A stretch of 64,000 nucleotides of DNA from Climacium dendroides (taxonomy: Eukaryota > Streptophyta > Bryopsida > Hypnales > Climaciaceae): assembly GCA_950106755.1 (NCBI GenBank), contig OX467082.1:15314001-15378000 (forward strand). Direction: 5' to 3'. The translations under genes and the position numbers were made by a program. Below the pieces are notes generated by a model. It searched no databases. It saw nothing but the letters and a program-made list of their open reading frames with translations, and had not been told where the DNA came from. This document shows, in pieces, positions 1 through 12,404 of this stretch. Numbering within the stretch: position 1 is the first letter of the stretch; each line of letters starts with the position of its first letter.

Positions 1-2248
1 CAAAATTATCCAATTCCTTGAAATCAATGCTAATAAAAAAATAACAAAGCTAAATCTTAGTGTAACCATGCTACAACAATAAAACATATAAAAATAAAGT
101 AAGGGATAAAATGATATTAATATTTAAAAGATGCATAGATTGCATCTTCTAGGTGCACAAGCAAAGTGAAAAATTGTTATTTTTTGAGAAATCCATACCT
201 GAATTACAAAAAGGATACATGTTTTTGGATAGAGAGGATTTGTCTTGGAAAACATTAGGTTTTTTCTTACAACCAAATCTAGCTTAAGATATAAGGAGAT
301 ACAATAATACAAAAAATACAATATACCGCTTCAAAGTAAAATAAATGCATCATTTGTTGTATAAAAAGTTAGTGCATATAACTCTATATATATAAGTATA
401 AAATTTTATATATAATATGTATAAATGACACATATCAATATATATAATACATATAAGATATGTGTATGCATACTCATATATATCATATATAAATATCATA
501 TATGTTGTATACAACATTATATAAGTATTGTAAAACCTTTGAAAACATAGATAGGCTTTGAATAAGTGCCATAGCCATTTTAAAATTCCAAATCAAACAT
601 GTCTTACCTTCATGAAAAATTAGTAAAATATTGTACAACCTCTCCAAAATTCAAAGTCAAAGAAGATACTTTCTATATTGTATAATTTGTTGAAGTTGAT
701 GCTTCTAATTTTGAAAAAAACTATACATCCTTCTATTTTGGAGGCTATAACTTTTACTTGATAACTCTAAACCAAGAGTGTGATAGATTTTTGAAAAACA
801 AACAAAATAATTCACAAAGTTTTTTTAATTTAAAGTCAAAAAATCAATTTTTCTCTTTTTCACTTCCAAACCTATAATTTATACTTTTTAAATCCAAACT
901 AAGATTGTGATACCTTTTTAAAATGTTAACACAGATATATACAAATCCTCTAAATTTCAAGTGAAAATCTCATATTGTCCAACTTTTATAGCTAGTCAAA
1001 ATTTTCTCCCTTCAATTCAAAGGCAACTCTTCACTACTTCACTCCTTAGTCCATAGTTTTCACTTTCTATCTCCAAACCAAGAGTATGATAACTTTTTGA
1101 AAAGCTAAAACTTAATATATAAGCATAACAAATCTCAAAATTAAATACTTCTTCAGCACGTGATCATTAATGTCCAAAAATTGTGCCCTCAAATACTATA
1201 ACAGCTAATTCTCTCCTACTCCATCAAGCATAACTTTCTTATACAAACTCCAAATGAAGCAAATTGTAACTTTTTGGAATCACAAGAAAAAGAAGTATAT
1301 ATTCACAAATTTTTATTTTAAAATTTACAATATACAATACACAATGGCTCTCCAAACACAATGTTACACTAAACAATTATGAGAAAAAAGAAGAACCCCC
1401 TCCTTAACATCTACCACACAAATGAAGTGGATATTAGCCCATACCTTGACTATATGGCTAGTGTAACATCCATTGTCAATATAATTATTTCTTATCCTTA
1501 TCTTGAAGATTTATCACCCCAAAATTCAATTAGAAGGTAAACTATCTTTATTTTTCCTTTCTACAACTTGATACACATAAAATAAAATTTGAAAACTACT
1601 TCAAATATGGAAATAAAGACTAGGGTTAACAATGGTCTACTAGTGATAAAAGAACAGAGATTCAAGAGAAGTACTACTCCATTTGCAAGAACTTGAGGAT
1701 GCATTTAACTATAGTAGCAATATACTTTATATAATCTATTTTAATCAAAAGATTGACTAGCCTTTCTAACCAATGATAGTGATCGTGACTTCCTTAGTGG
1801 TTCAATCGAATAATAAAGTTGTTCATAGTTGGACCCCTAAAACATTCTTCAAATGTCATTTCTCAACTGTCAAATTTAACAGATCCAACCTACAACAAGA
1901 TCACCAAAGATTTGAGTGTCATGTTGAAGATTCTCTTGCCATTATTTATTCAAGCATAGTTGCTTTGGTAGTCAAGAAGCCTTGACTTCTTCTTTTGTAC
2001 ATTCTCATGGTGGTGCAAAGTCTATTGGTGGAAGAGGCAATTTAATAGTGGTGACAAAGAAACTCAAGCTCCACCTTTAGTTGAGATTCTTCATCTTGAG
2101 ACTACAAAAAAGCCTTTCAATTTGACAAGTAAAAACTTTAAAAAGTGAAAATGAAAACTAAATTTAACAACAATGAAATTCTATAGTTTGGAAAGATCAC
2201 TTCAAATTAATGATTAGGTGGTTCTCTTCTCTTAATCTATAAAGAATC
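1..2248. other. AT-rich intergenic DNA, no gene recognised
   Basis: Only short open frames occur here. The longest plus-strand one (1773-1985, 70 codons) lies in a slightly less AT-rich patch but shows no motif I recognise and has stops soon after. The stretch 600-1350 reads as decayed repeat with recurring phrases about related short words, but I could not delimit units. Nothing else is supportable. Confidence 0.6.
380..515. repeat. AT dinucleotide-rich low-complexity tract
   Basis: The stretch is dominated by alternating TATA/ATAT words with short interruptions (tatatata, catatatatc, atatatgt). It is simple-sequence DNA with no gene content. Confidence 0.8.
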
Positions 2249-2480
2249 AAGGCCTTTTTCCATTAGAAAACACTCAAAACTACCATTTCTATTGCAAAGA
2301 TAAAAAAAATATGATTTTTTTTGCATATCTAACTATATGATCTTATATTAGACTAGTTTAAGAATGTATGAAAGAAATTTAGAAACTTTGGCCACATATA
2401 TTGCAAGATATTTGCATCCCAAGTGAAGAAAACAAATTTTTTTGTACCTTGCTTGACTAGATTTTTTGGCTTTGAATAAG
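2249..2480. repeat. Fragment of TTAA-element end (E1-type)
   Basis: This segment aligns by eye with 26583-26830 and with the reverse complement of about 24015-24250, which is the terminal part of the element at 22533-24264. Shared landmarks are a GGCCTTTTTCC-like start, then a block reading roughly CTACCATTTCTATTGCAAAG, then a GATTGCAAGATATTTG-like block. The TTAA terminus itself is not preserved here, so it is a truncated relic. Confidence 0.6.
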
Positions 2481-5400
2481 GATTGTCTTGTTTAACACAT
2501 TTTTGAGTTTTGTTGATGTGTTGAACATTTGATGTTGCATGTCATATTAGACAAGTGTTGAATATGCATGTCATCAACGTTTAATATTAAGGCTATTTTC
2601 AACAAATGAAAAAATTTGAAATCACACTATAATTATGAACCTAAATTTAAAATATAATATTCATTCATAAAATTGAGACACTTCATTAAAATTGAGATTT
2701 TAATATGTCAAAATTGTAAATGGGAGGAGGATAATTTATTTGAAAATCAGCTTAAAGTTGACTTAAGGCTGACTCTATTAGACGTTGTGTCTGTCTATCA
2801 TATAGTCGTTGTGTTCAAGATGACAACCATGCTTTGAACCTGAGTTTGAATCTTCTTAACTTTAGATTTTTGTATTGTTGGGTCAAAGCAAGCTCAAAGG
2901 GACCATTGGAATTACTTTACTAAGACAGGATTTGAGTCTTTTTCTGAAATTTCAAAGCTATAAATTACTTTGATGTTGTTTATATTTTTTAAACTTTATA
3001 GATGTATATATTTTCATCCAAATTTTTTATGCATCTTAAGAATACCACTATTAAAAAGGATATTATGTCATTAAATCTTAAACATAAAATAGTATAATTT
3101 TTTAATAAATTAGTTAATTATTGACAAACTATTGATTTGTTCTAAAATCAAACTTATAACATTAATTTTCAAAAATAGCTTATATAGTGCCCTTGATGTG
3201 AATAACATATACATTTTTTATTTTAACACAATCATCATTTGGATTGATTTAAATATTGATATGGACATTTACATGTTTTTATTTTTGAATATTATAGGAA
3301 ATTCTTTAAAATCCAAAATGTATCAAAAAAGTTCTTTTCTGTTCTATCATATGATTATATACACACAAGATTTTCTTGGATTCAATCACATTATTATTCA
3401 TTAGAAATTAGACTCCTTTTTGCCCATTGAAAAACCTGACAAGCTAACACTTAAACTACAATTGAAAGTTTAGTAAAGAATTTTTGTTTACTGGATTAAT
3501 TAAAACATATTAGTATTAACATGACTTGAAGCTCTAATAAAAAATAACTAAATTATCTATAATTAATAGATTAGTATTAGAAAACAATAGATAGAAAGAA
3601 GGTACATTGCAAATTTTAGTGCGTTCAACCCCTTTTTTGGTCCATTTGAGTGTGATTTGACCCTATTGCTTTTGATTTTTAAAGTTTTTATATTGAATAA
3701 TTGAGTAGAAAATATAGAATAAAAATTTCAACAAAAAATATTTAATTTTTATTCATTAGAAAATTGTTAAGTAGAAGTAGGTTCAAGATGATCTCAAATG
3801 CTATGTTGTCATTGATGTTGATGTTTTATTTGACATAAATGAAGACATCATGATGTTTTTAAGATTGTCCAAAAAAACATAGACTACCATGTCAATAAAC
3901 AAATCCATTTTTTATATGGATAAGTTAGTTAAAATTATTGTGATTTAAGGTAAAAGGTTGACCAAATATAAGAAATGTAGAGAAAGGAGAGCCATGTGGT
4001 ATGCTTTACCAAAAAAAATGAATGGATGTACGTCATGGATGAAAAGAGAAGGTCTTTATACAAGTAGGGTAGTAGGAAGTGAAACAACTTGTATGGAATA
4101 TATGAAGTAAAAATTCTATTCAATGTTAAATGTTTTAAACAATGTCCCCATATTAGAAACAACAAGCAAATGTCTAAAACAATGTCCACATGTTCTACAA
4201 TCGAGCTCCCATGTAAAATTATCCCATATCATTTGTCTAGACAAAAGGTGGATTTCAATATAAATACATCCTCTCCACCCTTGATTCTAACTAACTTTCA
4301 ATGAATGAATTCTTTCATTTTACCATCAAAATTTCTCTTGGTGGTAGATGGTAAGTTTCTTTGATTCTTGTTGAATTCAAGAATTTTTTTAAATAATTAT
4401 TTTTTGTTGATCTTGCATAATGGATAAAATATACACCAATTAATGTTTAAGAAAATGTCTAGATGTCTAATTTGACGTCTCAAAAAGCAATATTCAAATT
4501 TAAAATAGCATGAAAGTGTGCTAACTATGCATGCGATGTCACCTTCGTTGATTACCATGTCACTTTTCCCTCTACCACATTAGATGCCACATTACGGACG
4601 GGCTGAATGAAGAAATTCCCACATGCAAAAACAAGGCATGTTTTTGTAGATTTTGGCATATTTTTGGCCCATCAATTGTAACGAACTTTAGGTAACATCT
4701 ACATGGATTCCTTCCATGTCAAATTAAATGCCAAAGCTATTTTCGTAGACATCAAAAAAAACTTTGTTTTCTTATAATGTACTTACAACACGTCAACACC
4801 AACAACTCGTCTCAATCCTAGTTGTTGTTGATAGAATTTGACACCTACAAGAAATTCATGAAGAGGTCAAAATAATGATTAAGATTGTGGGCAAATAAGC
4901 AAAACAAAATTGTAATCGAGGAGTTCAACTACAACTGGCCTTTAAAATTGGGGACAAAATACTTCTTTGTCATGACAATATCAATACAACAATGCCATTA
5001 TAAAAACTGGTTTCTAAGTTTTTGTGTCTATATCCAATTATATCCAAACTATTGGACAAGGTGTATCACTTTAATTACCAAGAACACTCCACATCCACAA
5101 CATTTTCCATGTTTTCCGTCTCGAGAAATATCACCAAGACACAATCACAAGTCAATGTCAAAAATCTACTCCACTAATTGTGACCCTTGAAGGAGATATC
5201 AAATGGAAAGTCCATGAAGTTTTAAATTCCCGACTATTTGGCATTTTGGCTATTGGAAAAACTTTAGTCTTTCATTTTGTGGGAAGATTATGGACTACAA
5301 AAAATTTCCTAGGAACTCACTAAAAATGTGTTGAATGCTCCTAACATGGTCAAAGAATTCCATCACCTTCACTCCAATGTGGTGTGACCAAACACCCAAC

Positions 5401-6479
5401 AAACTTGACCTTACACAATTAGAGGGAAGGGAAATGTTATGACTTTGTTGTAATAGTTGGACTTGTTGACAACTAAGGAGCTAGAAAGCCAATGGTTATT
5501 AGCAACGTGGTTACAACGAGGTTAGCTTGCTCTTTGCACCTTCAAAGACCATTGGGAGGGGGTTTGTCCCTCATGCAATCTTTTGTCTAATATTGAGTGA
5601 TCACCATATTGATTGAGGCAATTTAAATTATCGTGTTCAATATTCAATTTCCTAATTTTGAGCATTCTTTATTTATATTGAATTGAGCATGCAAGTCATT
5701 GCCAATTCACGCAAGCCCAAGCGTAGTTTCCAAATCTTGACATTCAACCCTAAAGTCTTTGCAACCTCTTGTATATAATAATTTAAATCTTAGAAATCTC
5801 AACCACAACAATTTTGCACACATTCCTCAAAACTATAGCAATCCTATTGTGTCGAGCACCTAGAAGAGTATATACGGATTTTATTAATGCTAGACATTTA
5901 ATAGAAAATATTATTTTCAACCTAATCATCCAAAAAATACTAGAATCAAAAAAAATTCTTGTAGAGTGAGCATCTAATGAGCACACAACAAATGTGTAAC
6001 TTTCACTTTTGCCACCTCTATAGCTATGGAATAGCTATAGAACAGACTCAAACCACATGAAATGCACTAAAAAGAATGTACCTACTTGAATCAAATTGTT
6101 ACTCTCAAGCTTTTTAAATTTACCATTAAGGCCATTAGGGATTTTTCAAAAGCTAGCTTTCCCAAGGGCCTTTTGAGTTGAATTGAAAGGACAATGATCT
6201 CATGCCACCACATGAAAAATAAAAAACATGAGATACAAGGATGTTTGAGATAGTTTACCTTGGAAAAATAAAAATGAAACCATAAAAAATGGAAAAGATT
6301 ATAGCCATTCAAAATTTCACCCTATCTACTATACAATATCCTCGTCCTTGATCAATATTGATAGACACCTAATAAAGCTCCAATCACAATCTAGCCAATC
6401 CAAATTTTTGCATAGCACTCCTGAAGCTCTAGAATTCATCGACAATCTTGAATTAGGGTGATTGCAAGAAAGCACAATT
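2481..6479. other. Intergenic DNA, no recognisable gene
   Basis: Open frames are all short (up to 101 codons at 4885-5190 plus) and show no domain or motif I recognise. The patch 4560-5560 is less AT-rich than its surroundings and could be an old gene or retroelement relic, but neither strand gives a sustained frame. No terminal repeats were found. Confidence 0.5.
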
Positions 6480-6960
6480 TTGGTAGGGTTTTGCCCAAAT
6501 ATTTTTGTCTTCTATTATAACTTTTGAATTTCAAATCCAATACCAAAAAATTTTTAAAATGTTTTTAGATGTTTTGATTGCAATTGTATCCTTTAATTTT
6601 TTTTAAATTTAAAAATTGTTTTATATCTAAAATTCAATTTCTCTAATTTATTATATTTTTAGGGGGGATTGTTTTTAGTAATAGGGAGTACCCAAATTTA
6701 ATATACTAGAGCTAAAATTTTGGTGGTCTATTTCCACACTAGTGGAACATGTTCCACATAAAGGGCATCAAAAAATACATTATTTTATGTCCTCCATGTT
6801 TGTGCAAATAGGCCATAAAAGGGGCTCCATAGTGCTTACATTTTTTAACATTGAAGATGGTTTCAAGTTCACTTTTTTGTGAAATCTCATCACCATCAAG
6901 TCCTCACAGTAGGCCAATTTTTAGCTTTTTAATTTCACTATTATTGATTTATTCAAAATC
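6480..6960. repeat. Dispersed repeat shared with about 52,500-53,030
   Basis: Order-preserved similarity is seen with about 52,500-53,030: a GGGTGATTGCAAG block, an AATTCAATTT-type block, an AGTACCCAAA block, AGAGCTAAAATT, a block with ATTATTTTATG followed by CCTCCAT, and an ACATTGAAGAT-like block. Both copies are in the same orientation. No coding content is evident. Confidence 0.6.
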
Positions 6961-7235
6961 AAAACATTGAAATACGCCTTTTTTAGAACATTTAGAATTG
7001 TAGGAAGAATAGGGATATATATTATTACATCCACATAGCCATTAATATTCATAGTAAGGTATGCACTACAAGATTTGGTTCCACCACTTTACTTCAATGG
7101 AATAATTAAACACCCTTCTTAATTATGGAGAATCGTGGGACTAATGGGATACAAAGGAGGTTTGCTATTATAGGTTGTACCCACCATAAACTCCAGCAAT
7201 TTAGGGATTGATCTACTCCCACATTTATGTTTTAA

Positions 7236-7748
7236 CCTTTAAAGGACATTCCATGTTTTTGGAATCTTGGTCAAACTTCATTATTTATCTATATTAAAAT
7301 ATTCCTTTTAAAAATTTAATATTTTTTTAATATAATAATATATACTCAAGATTTAATCTAATTTTTCTATAATTAAAAATATTAAAATGAAATTTGTATG
7401 ATTATTTTTAATAATTTTTAATAATTAAAATAATATTTAAAATAATATTAAAATTTTAGAAAAACTAGAATTGATAGTGATAAACATCATAGTATAATTG
7501 ATGTACTTAGTAAGTTACATTAAGAGAAACTCAATAGAAAAGTTCAAAAATATTATATTTTAATCTTTCAAGATGCTACCTTCCAAAGTATCACAAAATT
7601 TATTATTTTAATTATTTTTAAAAAAAACTAAAGGAAAAAGAAAATGATTGGAACTATATTTTATCAGTCAACTTCAAAACATTTAAAATCAAGAACTATA
7701 TGGAATTTAGGTTTGACTCTTAAACCTTGCCTCTTTGGCCTCTAAGGG
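7236..7748. mobile_element. TTAA-flanked TIR element, about 513 bp (non-autonomous)
   Basis: TTAA at 7232-7235 is followed by CCTTTAAAGGACATTCC. The other end, read inward on the minus strand, is TTAA then CCCTTAGAGGCCAAAG (TTAA at 7749-7752). The ends match the signature of other TTAA elements in this window. The interior is AT-rich and non-coding. Membership rests on the termini alone because no empty site is available. Confidence 0.5.
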
Positions 7749-7959
7749 TTAATGGTTGACCTATTCTTGTAGTAGGCTCTACTAGTAATTTGTTTTGGGA
7801 ATTTCGCTATTATAAATCTACACTAAAAATCCATTTCAAACCATTGTTTTGCGTTAAATCTAGGTTGGAACTAACACAATTGTATTTAAAATAACATAAA
7901 TTTAATACAAAATCAAGATTTGAACTTATTTTCTAGTGTAAATTTGTACATACTATTGT

Positions 7960-8790
7960 TTACATCCAATGTTTTATTAGATAGCAATGATTATAATGTT
8001 TCAGTGTTGAGAAATGATGCTGAAATTTTCCTAGCAACACATTTGGAGGTGAAATTTGATTTAAAAAAAAACTCAAATGAAAAAACTTTAAACTATAAAG
8101 TGAATCAAAACCAACATACGAACACATTGGTGAAAGAAAATATCATTGAATTGATTCATTGTGTACAAAATGGCTTTCAAATGTCAAAAAAATAGCAAGA
8201 AAAGTTGCAAAAAACACATCTAAGGCTGAACCTCCTATTAAAATGATTCTCAATCACTCATAACTTCTTGGATTGATATGAAATTTTAGCCACATAAACT
8301 AGACTAGTATGCGCAGTTTTTCCAAAAGACTTATTGGAAATTGACACTATACAAAGAAGAAACAAGCCGTCAAAGTTCACTATAATCCAAATTGTCAAGT
8401 TTTTGAACTTCAAATTACTTCCAAACATTCAAAACAACTTGGATTGACATGAAAATTTTATCACAATAACTAGACTTCAAGGAGAACATAATCCCACAAA
8501 TTTTATTGAAAAAAAACATTAGATGAAGGAAATACAAGCTCCTGAGATTGTAGCCATCAAATGCAATTTGATGAACTAAAATTGAACCTCTAACTTACAA
8601 GAAATTGGTACATTTTGAATTGATATGAAAATTTACTGCATAAACTAGAAGAGAGCACAAATTTCCCAACAAGTTTTATTGAATTCGGACATTGAATGCA
8701 AAAGTTACAACACTTTGAATTGGACTTGAAACTATGTGAGGACACTTTTGGTCACCTTAGGAGATGAGGGATTAACTTCTAAACTATGAT
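7960..8790 (+). repeat. Dispersed repeat with internal periodicity of about 172 bp
   Basis: This is one copy of a family also present at about 41,530-42,190 (+), 42,560-43,650 (-), 61,340-62,000 (+) and 62,370-63,460 (-). Inside it, blocks starting TTGGATTGATATGAAATTTT recur at about 8272, 8442 and 8620. Each is followed by an AACTAGA block, a C-rich block and a GAAACAAGCC- or AAAAGTTACA-type block, so the family looks like three degenerate tandem units. No intact protein is visible. Confidence 0.7.
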
Positions 8791-8952
8791 TTCATTTAGC
8801 AATTATGATTACATTTTGCTTCAAATTTTTGTAGAACTCACATACTACAACTTTTGTATTCACACTTCTACTTTTTCTTCACTAATTCTTTTGCTATGCC
8901 TTTGTGAATACAAACTGTAACTCAGTTTTGTGAGTCACTGTATTACAGTGTC

Positions 8953-9082
8953 TAAATCTGAACCTCTGATTGTACGATGGGCGATGTCCAGCAATCCGGG
9001 AAAAGTCTAATTTTACTGAAAACCCTTTTAGTTGTACACTTGTTACATTTGTAAATCTGAACTAATGTTGATTGTACGATGG
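8953..9082. repeat. Pair of short direct repeats downstream of the nitrobindin gene
   Basis: A block reading TAAATCTGAAC...GATTGTACGATGG occurs at 8953-8980 and again at 9052-9082, with a few bases inserted in the second. It lies 3' of the minus-strand nitrobindin-like gene, perhaps in its 3'UTR or terminator region. Confidence 0.6.
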
Positions 9083-9466
9083 CCTCGTGCCATCAAAGTT
9101 GATAAATCTAAGCTTTCTACATACTAGCCTACTCTGACACCCCACGTCTGTTGCTCCACAATGGCCCCTTTAGTTAACTTGTCAAGCACAAGTGGCAACA
9201 TGCACAATGCCTTAATCGTCAGCAGGACTCATTCACACTCACGATTCCCATTCTTTCACTGAAATTCCTTCGCTCGAGTAAATGACAAAGATCATTGGTA
9301 TAGTTTCAAAAAACCAGTAGCCTCACAAAGTTACAGCAACCGTTGCCGCCATTAAGCTGATGATAGCAACAACTCACGCAATGGTGACCGAAACAATTGC
9401 AGATGAAAGGTTCAAACTTCACAATTGTTTCTGTACAATCTAAAATGGATAATCTTCCAGCATAAA

Positions 9467-11221
9467 TCAAACACCAGAAACCTTTCTCAAAACGGCTCGA
9501 AGATGAGGTTGCTGCTCATGACCATGAATAGCCATCTCCACTGTGTACCTCAACTCATCCCCTTCCACTTCAAACACACGCCCAATGTTCAAAACCTGCA
9601 TGCATTCTAGAGGGTAAGAAATTGAGGTATGCTCGTTGTCTCCTGTGAATCATTTGCCACTGTTCCATATCGCAACATAAAAGAGAAAATCCAATGAAAT
9701 CTGGATTCATCCGGGGGCCATCAAAACCGTTTCTAACCTTTGAAGCGTTACCGACAAGACTAGTCTGTAGTTGCACTCTCTTCTTTTCTGCATCAAAGGA
9801 TCCTTTCTGCACAAAGAAAATAGGTGAATCAGGTCAGGGCAAGCTTTCAAAATACAACTGCGTTCAAATGATATTTTCCATTACTCACTTCGATCTTCCC
9901 ATCCCAAACTAGTCCTGAGAATTTCATGAATGTGTGCTTTCCTTTCCAGATACATTCACTACTTATATGTTTCACATCAAAGTACAAGGAACTTCTGACA
10001 AAGAAGTTTAGACAAGAATATATGTCTTCGTGCCTGAACTTCAGCCAGACCAGTGCTCTGAGCAATGACGACTTCAATAGAACCATCCGGCTTAGGACGC
10101 CAATATCCACTCTCAGCATGCATGGGCTCCCCTGAAGCTGCTTTCCATGTCTTCTGGGAATAAGCAATCACCGGCTGCATCAAACCATGTCCAGTGAGAA
10201 ACTAAATCAATCAAATAAATGAAAGAGAAGCACAAGCCTAGGCACTCGAGTCAGAACACACATATCAAAGCTGCATCATTGCAGTAAAAGAACCAGTCCG
10301 AGGCCGCACCTACATCTCATTTCCATTTCAAACTTTTCTCAAATCAAATCTCACCACGTATTTCACAATAAATTGTCACTTCCATGACCCTTCATGAAAC
10401 TTCTGAAATTTCCAGTAGCTCCCAACTGCTCTCGATCACGAGCTTAAAATATTGCTCTCAAAGATTGGGACAAATCAATTTCTTCACGAGTGCACAAAGC
10501 CATGTGCACATTTTTCTGCCTTATTATCTCATTCCACCAGTATAACCTTCAAAACCACATGCATTGAGCTTCCAACACGGTATTTAAACCTAAAGGGGTA
10601 GATGGCCACCCACGCCCTTTCCCCATATCATTTTTTTGCGAAAAAACGGTGACAAGAATTTCCCCTTACGCACTTTCAAAGATTCAAAGTGCACTTGTAA
10701 CAAATTCATTGGCTTTTAAAAGCATCTGCAGCTTTCAAAATGCTGCTGCAAAAGCACATTCTCCACCAGTTCGTAGCGGACATGACGCGATCACTAGAAA
10801 AACGATTACTGGATGAAACCACTCCGAATTCAAGCATCTTCGTGTAATCGTCAAGATTAGGGTTAGGAGAAAGGCATGAGCAAGAACAGAGGTTTACTCC
10901 GAAATGAGCAGCACCGAACCCCAGAAGCCATTTTTTTACTTCAAACGATTCTGAAAACCTCGAAAATCTTATCAAGGTCAGACCCAGATCGCCGGGACCC
11001 AAAATTAACCAGAGTTTCGAAACCAATTGTACATGACATCCAAAGTTAATTGAATCAAGAGGAGTAAGAGCCACCTTGCCAGAATGCCAGAGCTTGATCT
11101 CCTCGCCATACTTGAACGACTGAATGGTCGGGAACCCTCCTTCGCCTTCGCCGCGCCAGGTGCCGAGCAGAAACGATATCGGCTGCAACAGCGGGTGCAG
11201 TGGGGGTGGACCTTCCGCCAT
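9467..11221 (-). CDS. Nitrobindin-like heme-binding protein, four exons
   Basis: Spliced on the minus strand from 11221-11075, 10174-10034, 9806-9738 and 9595-9467, this gives 161 residues with all junctions in phase 0, close to the usual length of plant nitrobindins (the At1g79260 type). These are ten-stranded beta-barrels that bind ferric heme and are implicated in NO or peroxynitrite chemistry. The N-terminal LLGTWRGEGEG motif (residues 18-28) is the family signature. Exon 2 holds the GSIEVVIAQSTGLAEVQ block. The C-terminal QPHL places the expected heme-ligand histidine at residue 150. The first ATG is in a good plant context. Introns are about 900, 227 and 142 bp, with GT-AG ends except the second, whose donor reads CAG|GC. 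A possible extra exon around 9946-9880 is not needed for the family fold. I am confident of the family; the heme role is inferred from it. Confidence 0.92.
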
Positions 11222-11480
11222 GGCTACTAAGCTAAGTCCTGGCTTCCTGGGCTGTGAGTGTGTTCACCCCGTGCTTGTTTGTCGCGTCTAGAACAATGGG
11301 AGAGACGACTCTCTCGGGCGTCCATCAGTCGCACCAGATTCAATGGACAATTCTAAGTGAAACAACTGAACTCTGTCCTGCGACCAGTAGTCGGCACTAT
11401 CGCTATCCTCTGAGACACAATCTTTGGGTACAGTATGTGCTATTGGGAGCTGCTTTTTGCAAATGAGAGATAAGGTACAG
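11222..11480 (-). promoter_or_regulatory. Probable 5'UTR/promoter region of the nitrobindin-like gene
   Basis: This GC-richer stretch lies immediately upstream of the minus-strand start codon at 11221 and ends at a MITE. I see no convincing TATA box on the minus strand. Short open frames on both strands here look like by-products of the base composition. Confidence 0.4.
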
Positions 11481-11482
11481 TA

Positions 11483-11779
11483 CACCGAATGGTGCAATTA
11501 GGTTGCCCCACACTAATTGCTCGACATTTCACACTATATAAATATTTACTTTTACTGTGGTGATTTTCATCAATATTTAATACAATAAACATTTACTTCC
11601 CTAGGTGGCGTTGCTGAAAATTAATTAGCAGTACAATACAAGCGCTAAACCAATGAAACCCTTATAAAGATTTATTGAGAGAGACGCAGTTGCCTCCACA
11701 TGGACGCAATGAGTCATGGGATAACTCGACAGGGTAAGGCAACCTAATTGTTAAGGCAACCTAATTGCACCATTTGGTG
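11483..11779. mobile_element. MITE with TIRs of about 25 bp and TA target duplication
   Basis: The left end reads CACCGAATGGTGCAATTAGG and continues GTTGCC. The right end in reverse complement reads CACCAAATGGTGCAATTAGG and continues GTTGCC. TA flanks both ends (11481-11482, 11780-11781), as expected of a Tc1/mariner-type MITE. The interior is non-coding. An extra direct copy of the GGCAACCTAATTG end motif sits at about 11739-11751. The element lies about 260 bp upstream of the nitrobindin-like start codon. Confidence 0.7.
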
Positions 11780-12056
11780 TAGAACAACCTATTATGGTCA
11801 AAAGACCCATGGTGGTTTTTTAGAGCAAAAATTCGCACTTTTTAATAGGTTTGAGCTTGTCAAATTCCATCCCTCTAGAATTGTGTCAGTGTTGTGAACA
11901 CTTGTGGCAAATATTGTCCCAAAAAAAAAATACATCATGGACACCTAGGGAATGACTCCATTAGAAGTTTTTTTTTATTGAATGAGATTTGGGCCACAAT
12001 CAATGTTTGTGGCCTTTTAGGGTGACAAGTAATGGAGTGATTAGTGACTAAAGTAG

Positions 12057-12172
12057 GAGGTTCTAAAATTGCCCACCTCCTTGAATGTACACAATTTGTA
12101 CATGTTGCTTTTCATAACCTTTAGTAATGTATGAAAAGTGTACATTTGAGGAGGTGGGCGATTTTAGAGCCC
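12057..12172. repeat. Foldback (inverted repeat), about 116 bp
   Basis: The left arm (GGTTCTAAAATTGCCCACCT, continuing through CCTTGAATGTACA) pairs with the right arm (TGTACATTTGAGGAGG, continuing TGGGCGATTTTAGAGC). The stem is about 35 bp with few mismatches. It could be a tiny MITE or a hairpin-forming transcript; no target duplication was identified. Confidence 0.65.
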
Positions 12173-12373
12173 TATACCATTTCAACTTCAAAATTTCATA
12201 ATTTATTCTACAAAGCTCCAAAAAATTTGAAATGGCTTAGACTAAATGCTAATTCCACTTGTCTTTCAAGAAAAATGTACCGAAAAATACTTCAAGAAGT
12301 TTCACTTACCCAAAGTTTTATTTCAACTCTCATTAGATAATTTTGAGCTACACTAGAGGGCCATTTTAGGCCC

Positions 12374-12404
12374 GTTCCCTGTGCTAGTTTCTAGCACAGG
12401 GAAC
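12374..12404. repeat. Perfect 14-bp hairpin
   Basis: GTTCCCTGTGCTAG at 12374-12387, loop TTT, then its exact reverse complement at 12391-12404. It is much less AT-rich than the flanking DNA, which is nearly pure A/T on the right. It could be two abutting element ends or a structured site; it is not a bacterial terminator. Confidence 0.8.

Noticed and set aside
4885..5190. 101-codon open frame
   Set aside because: No recognisable motif, no homologous copy in the window and no splice-compatible neighbours; it fits chance in AT-rich DNA.
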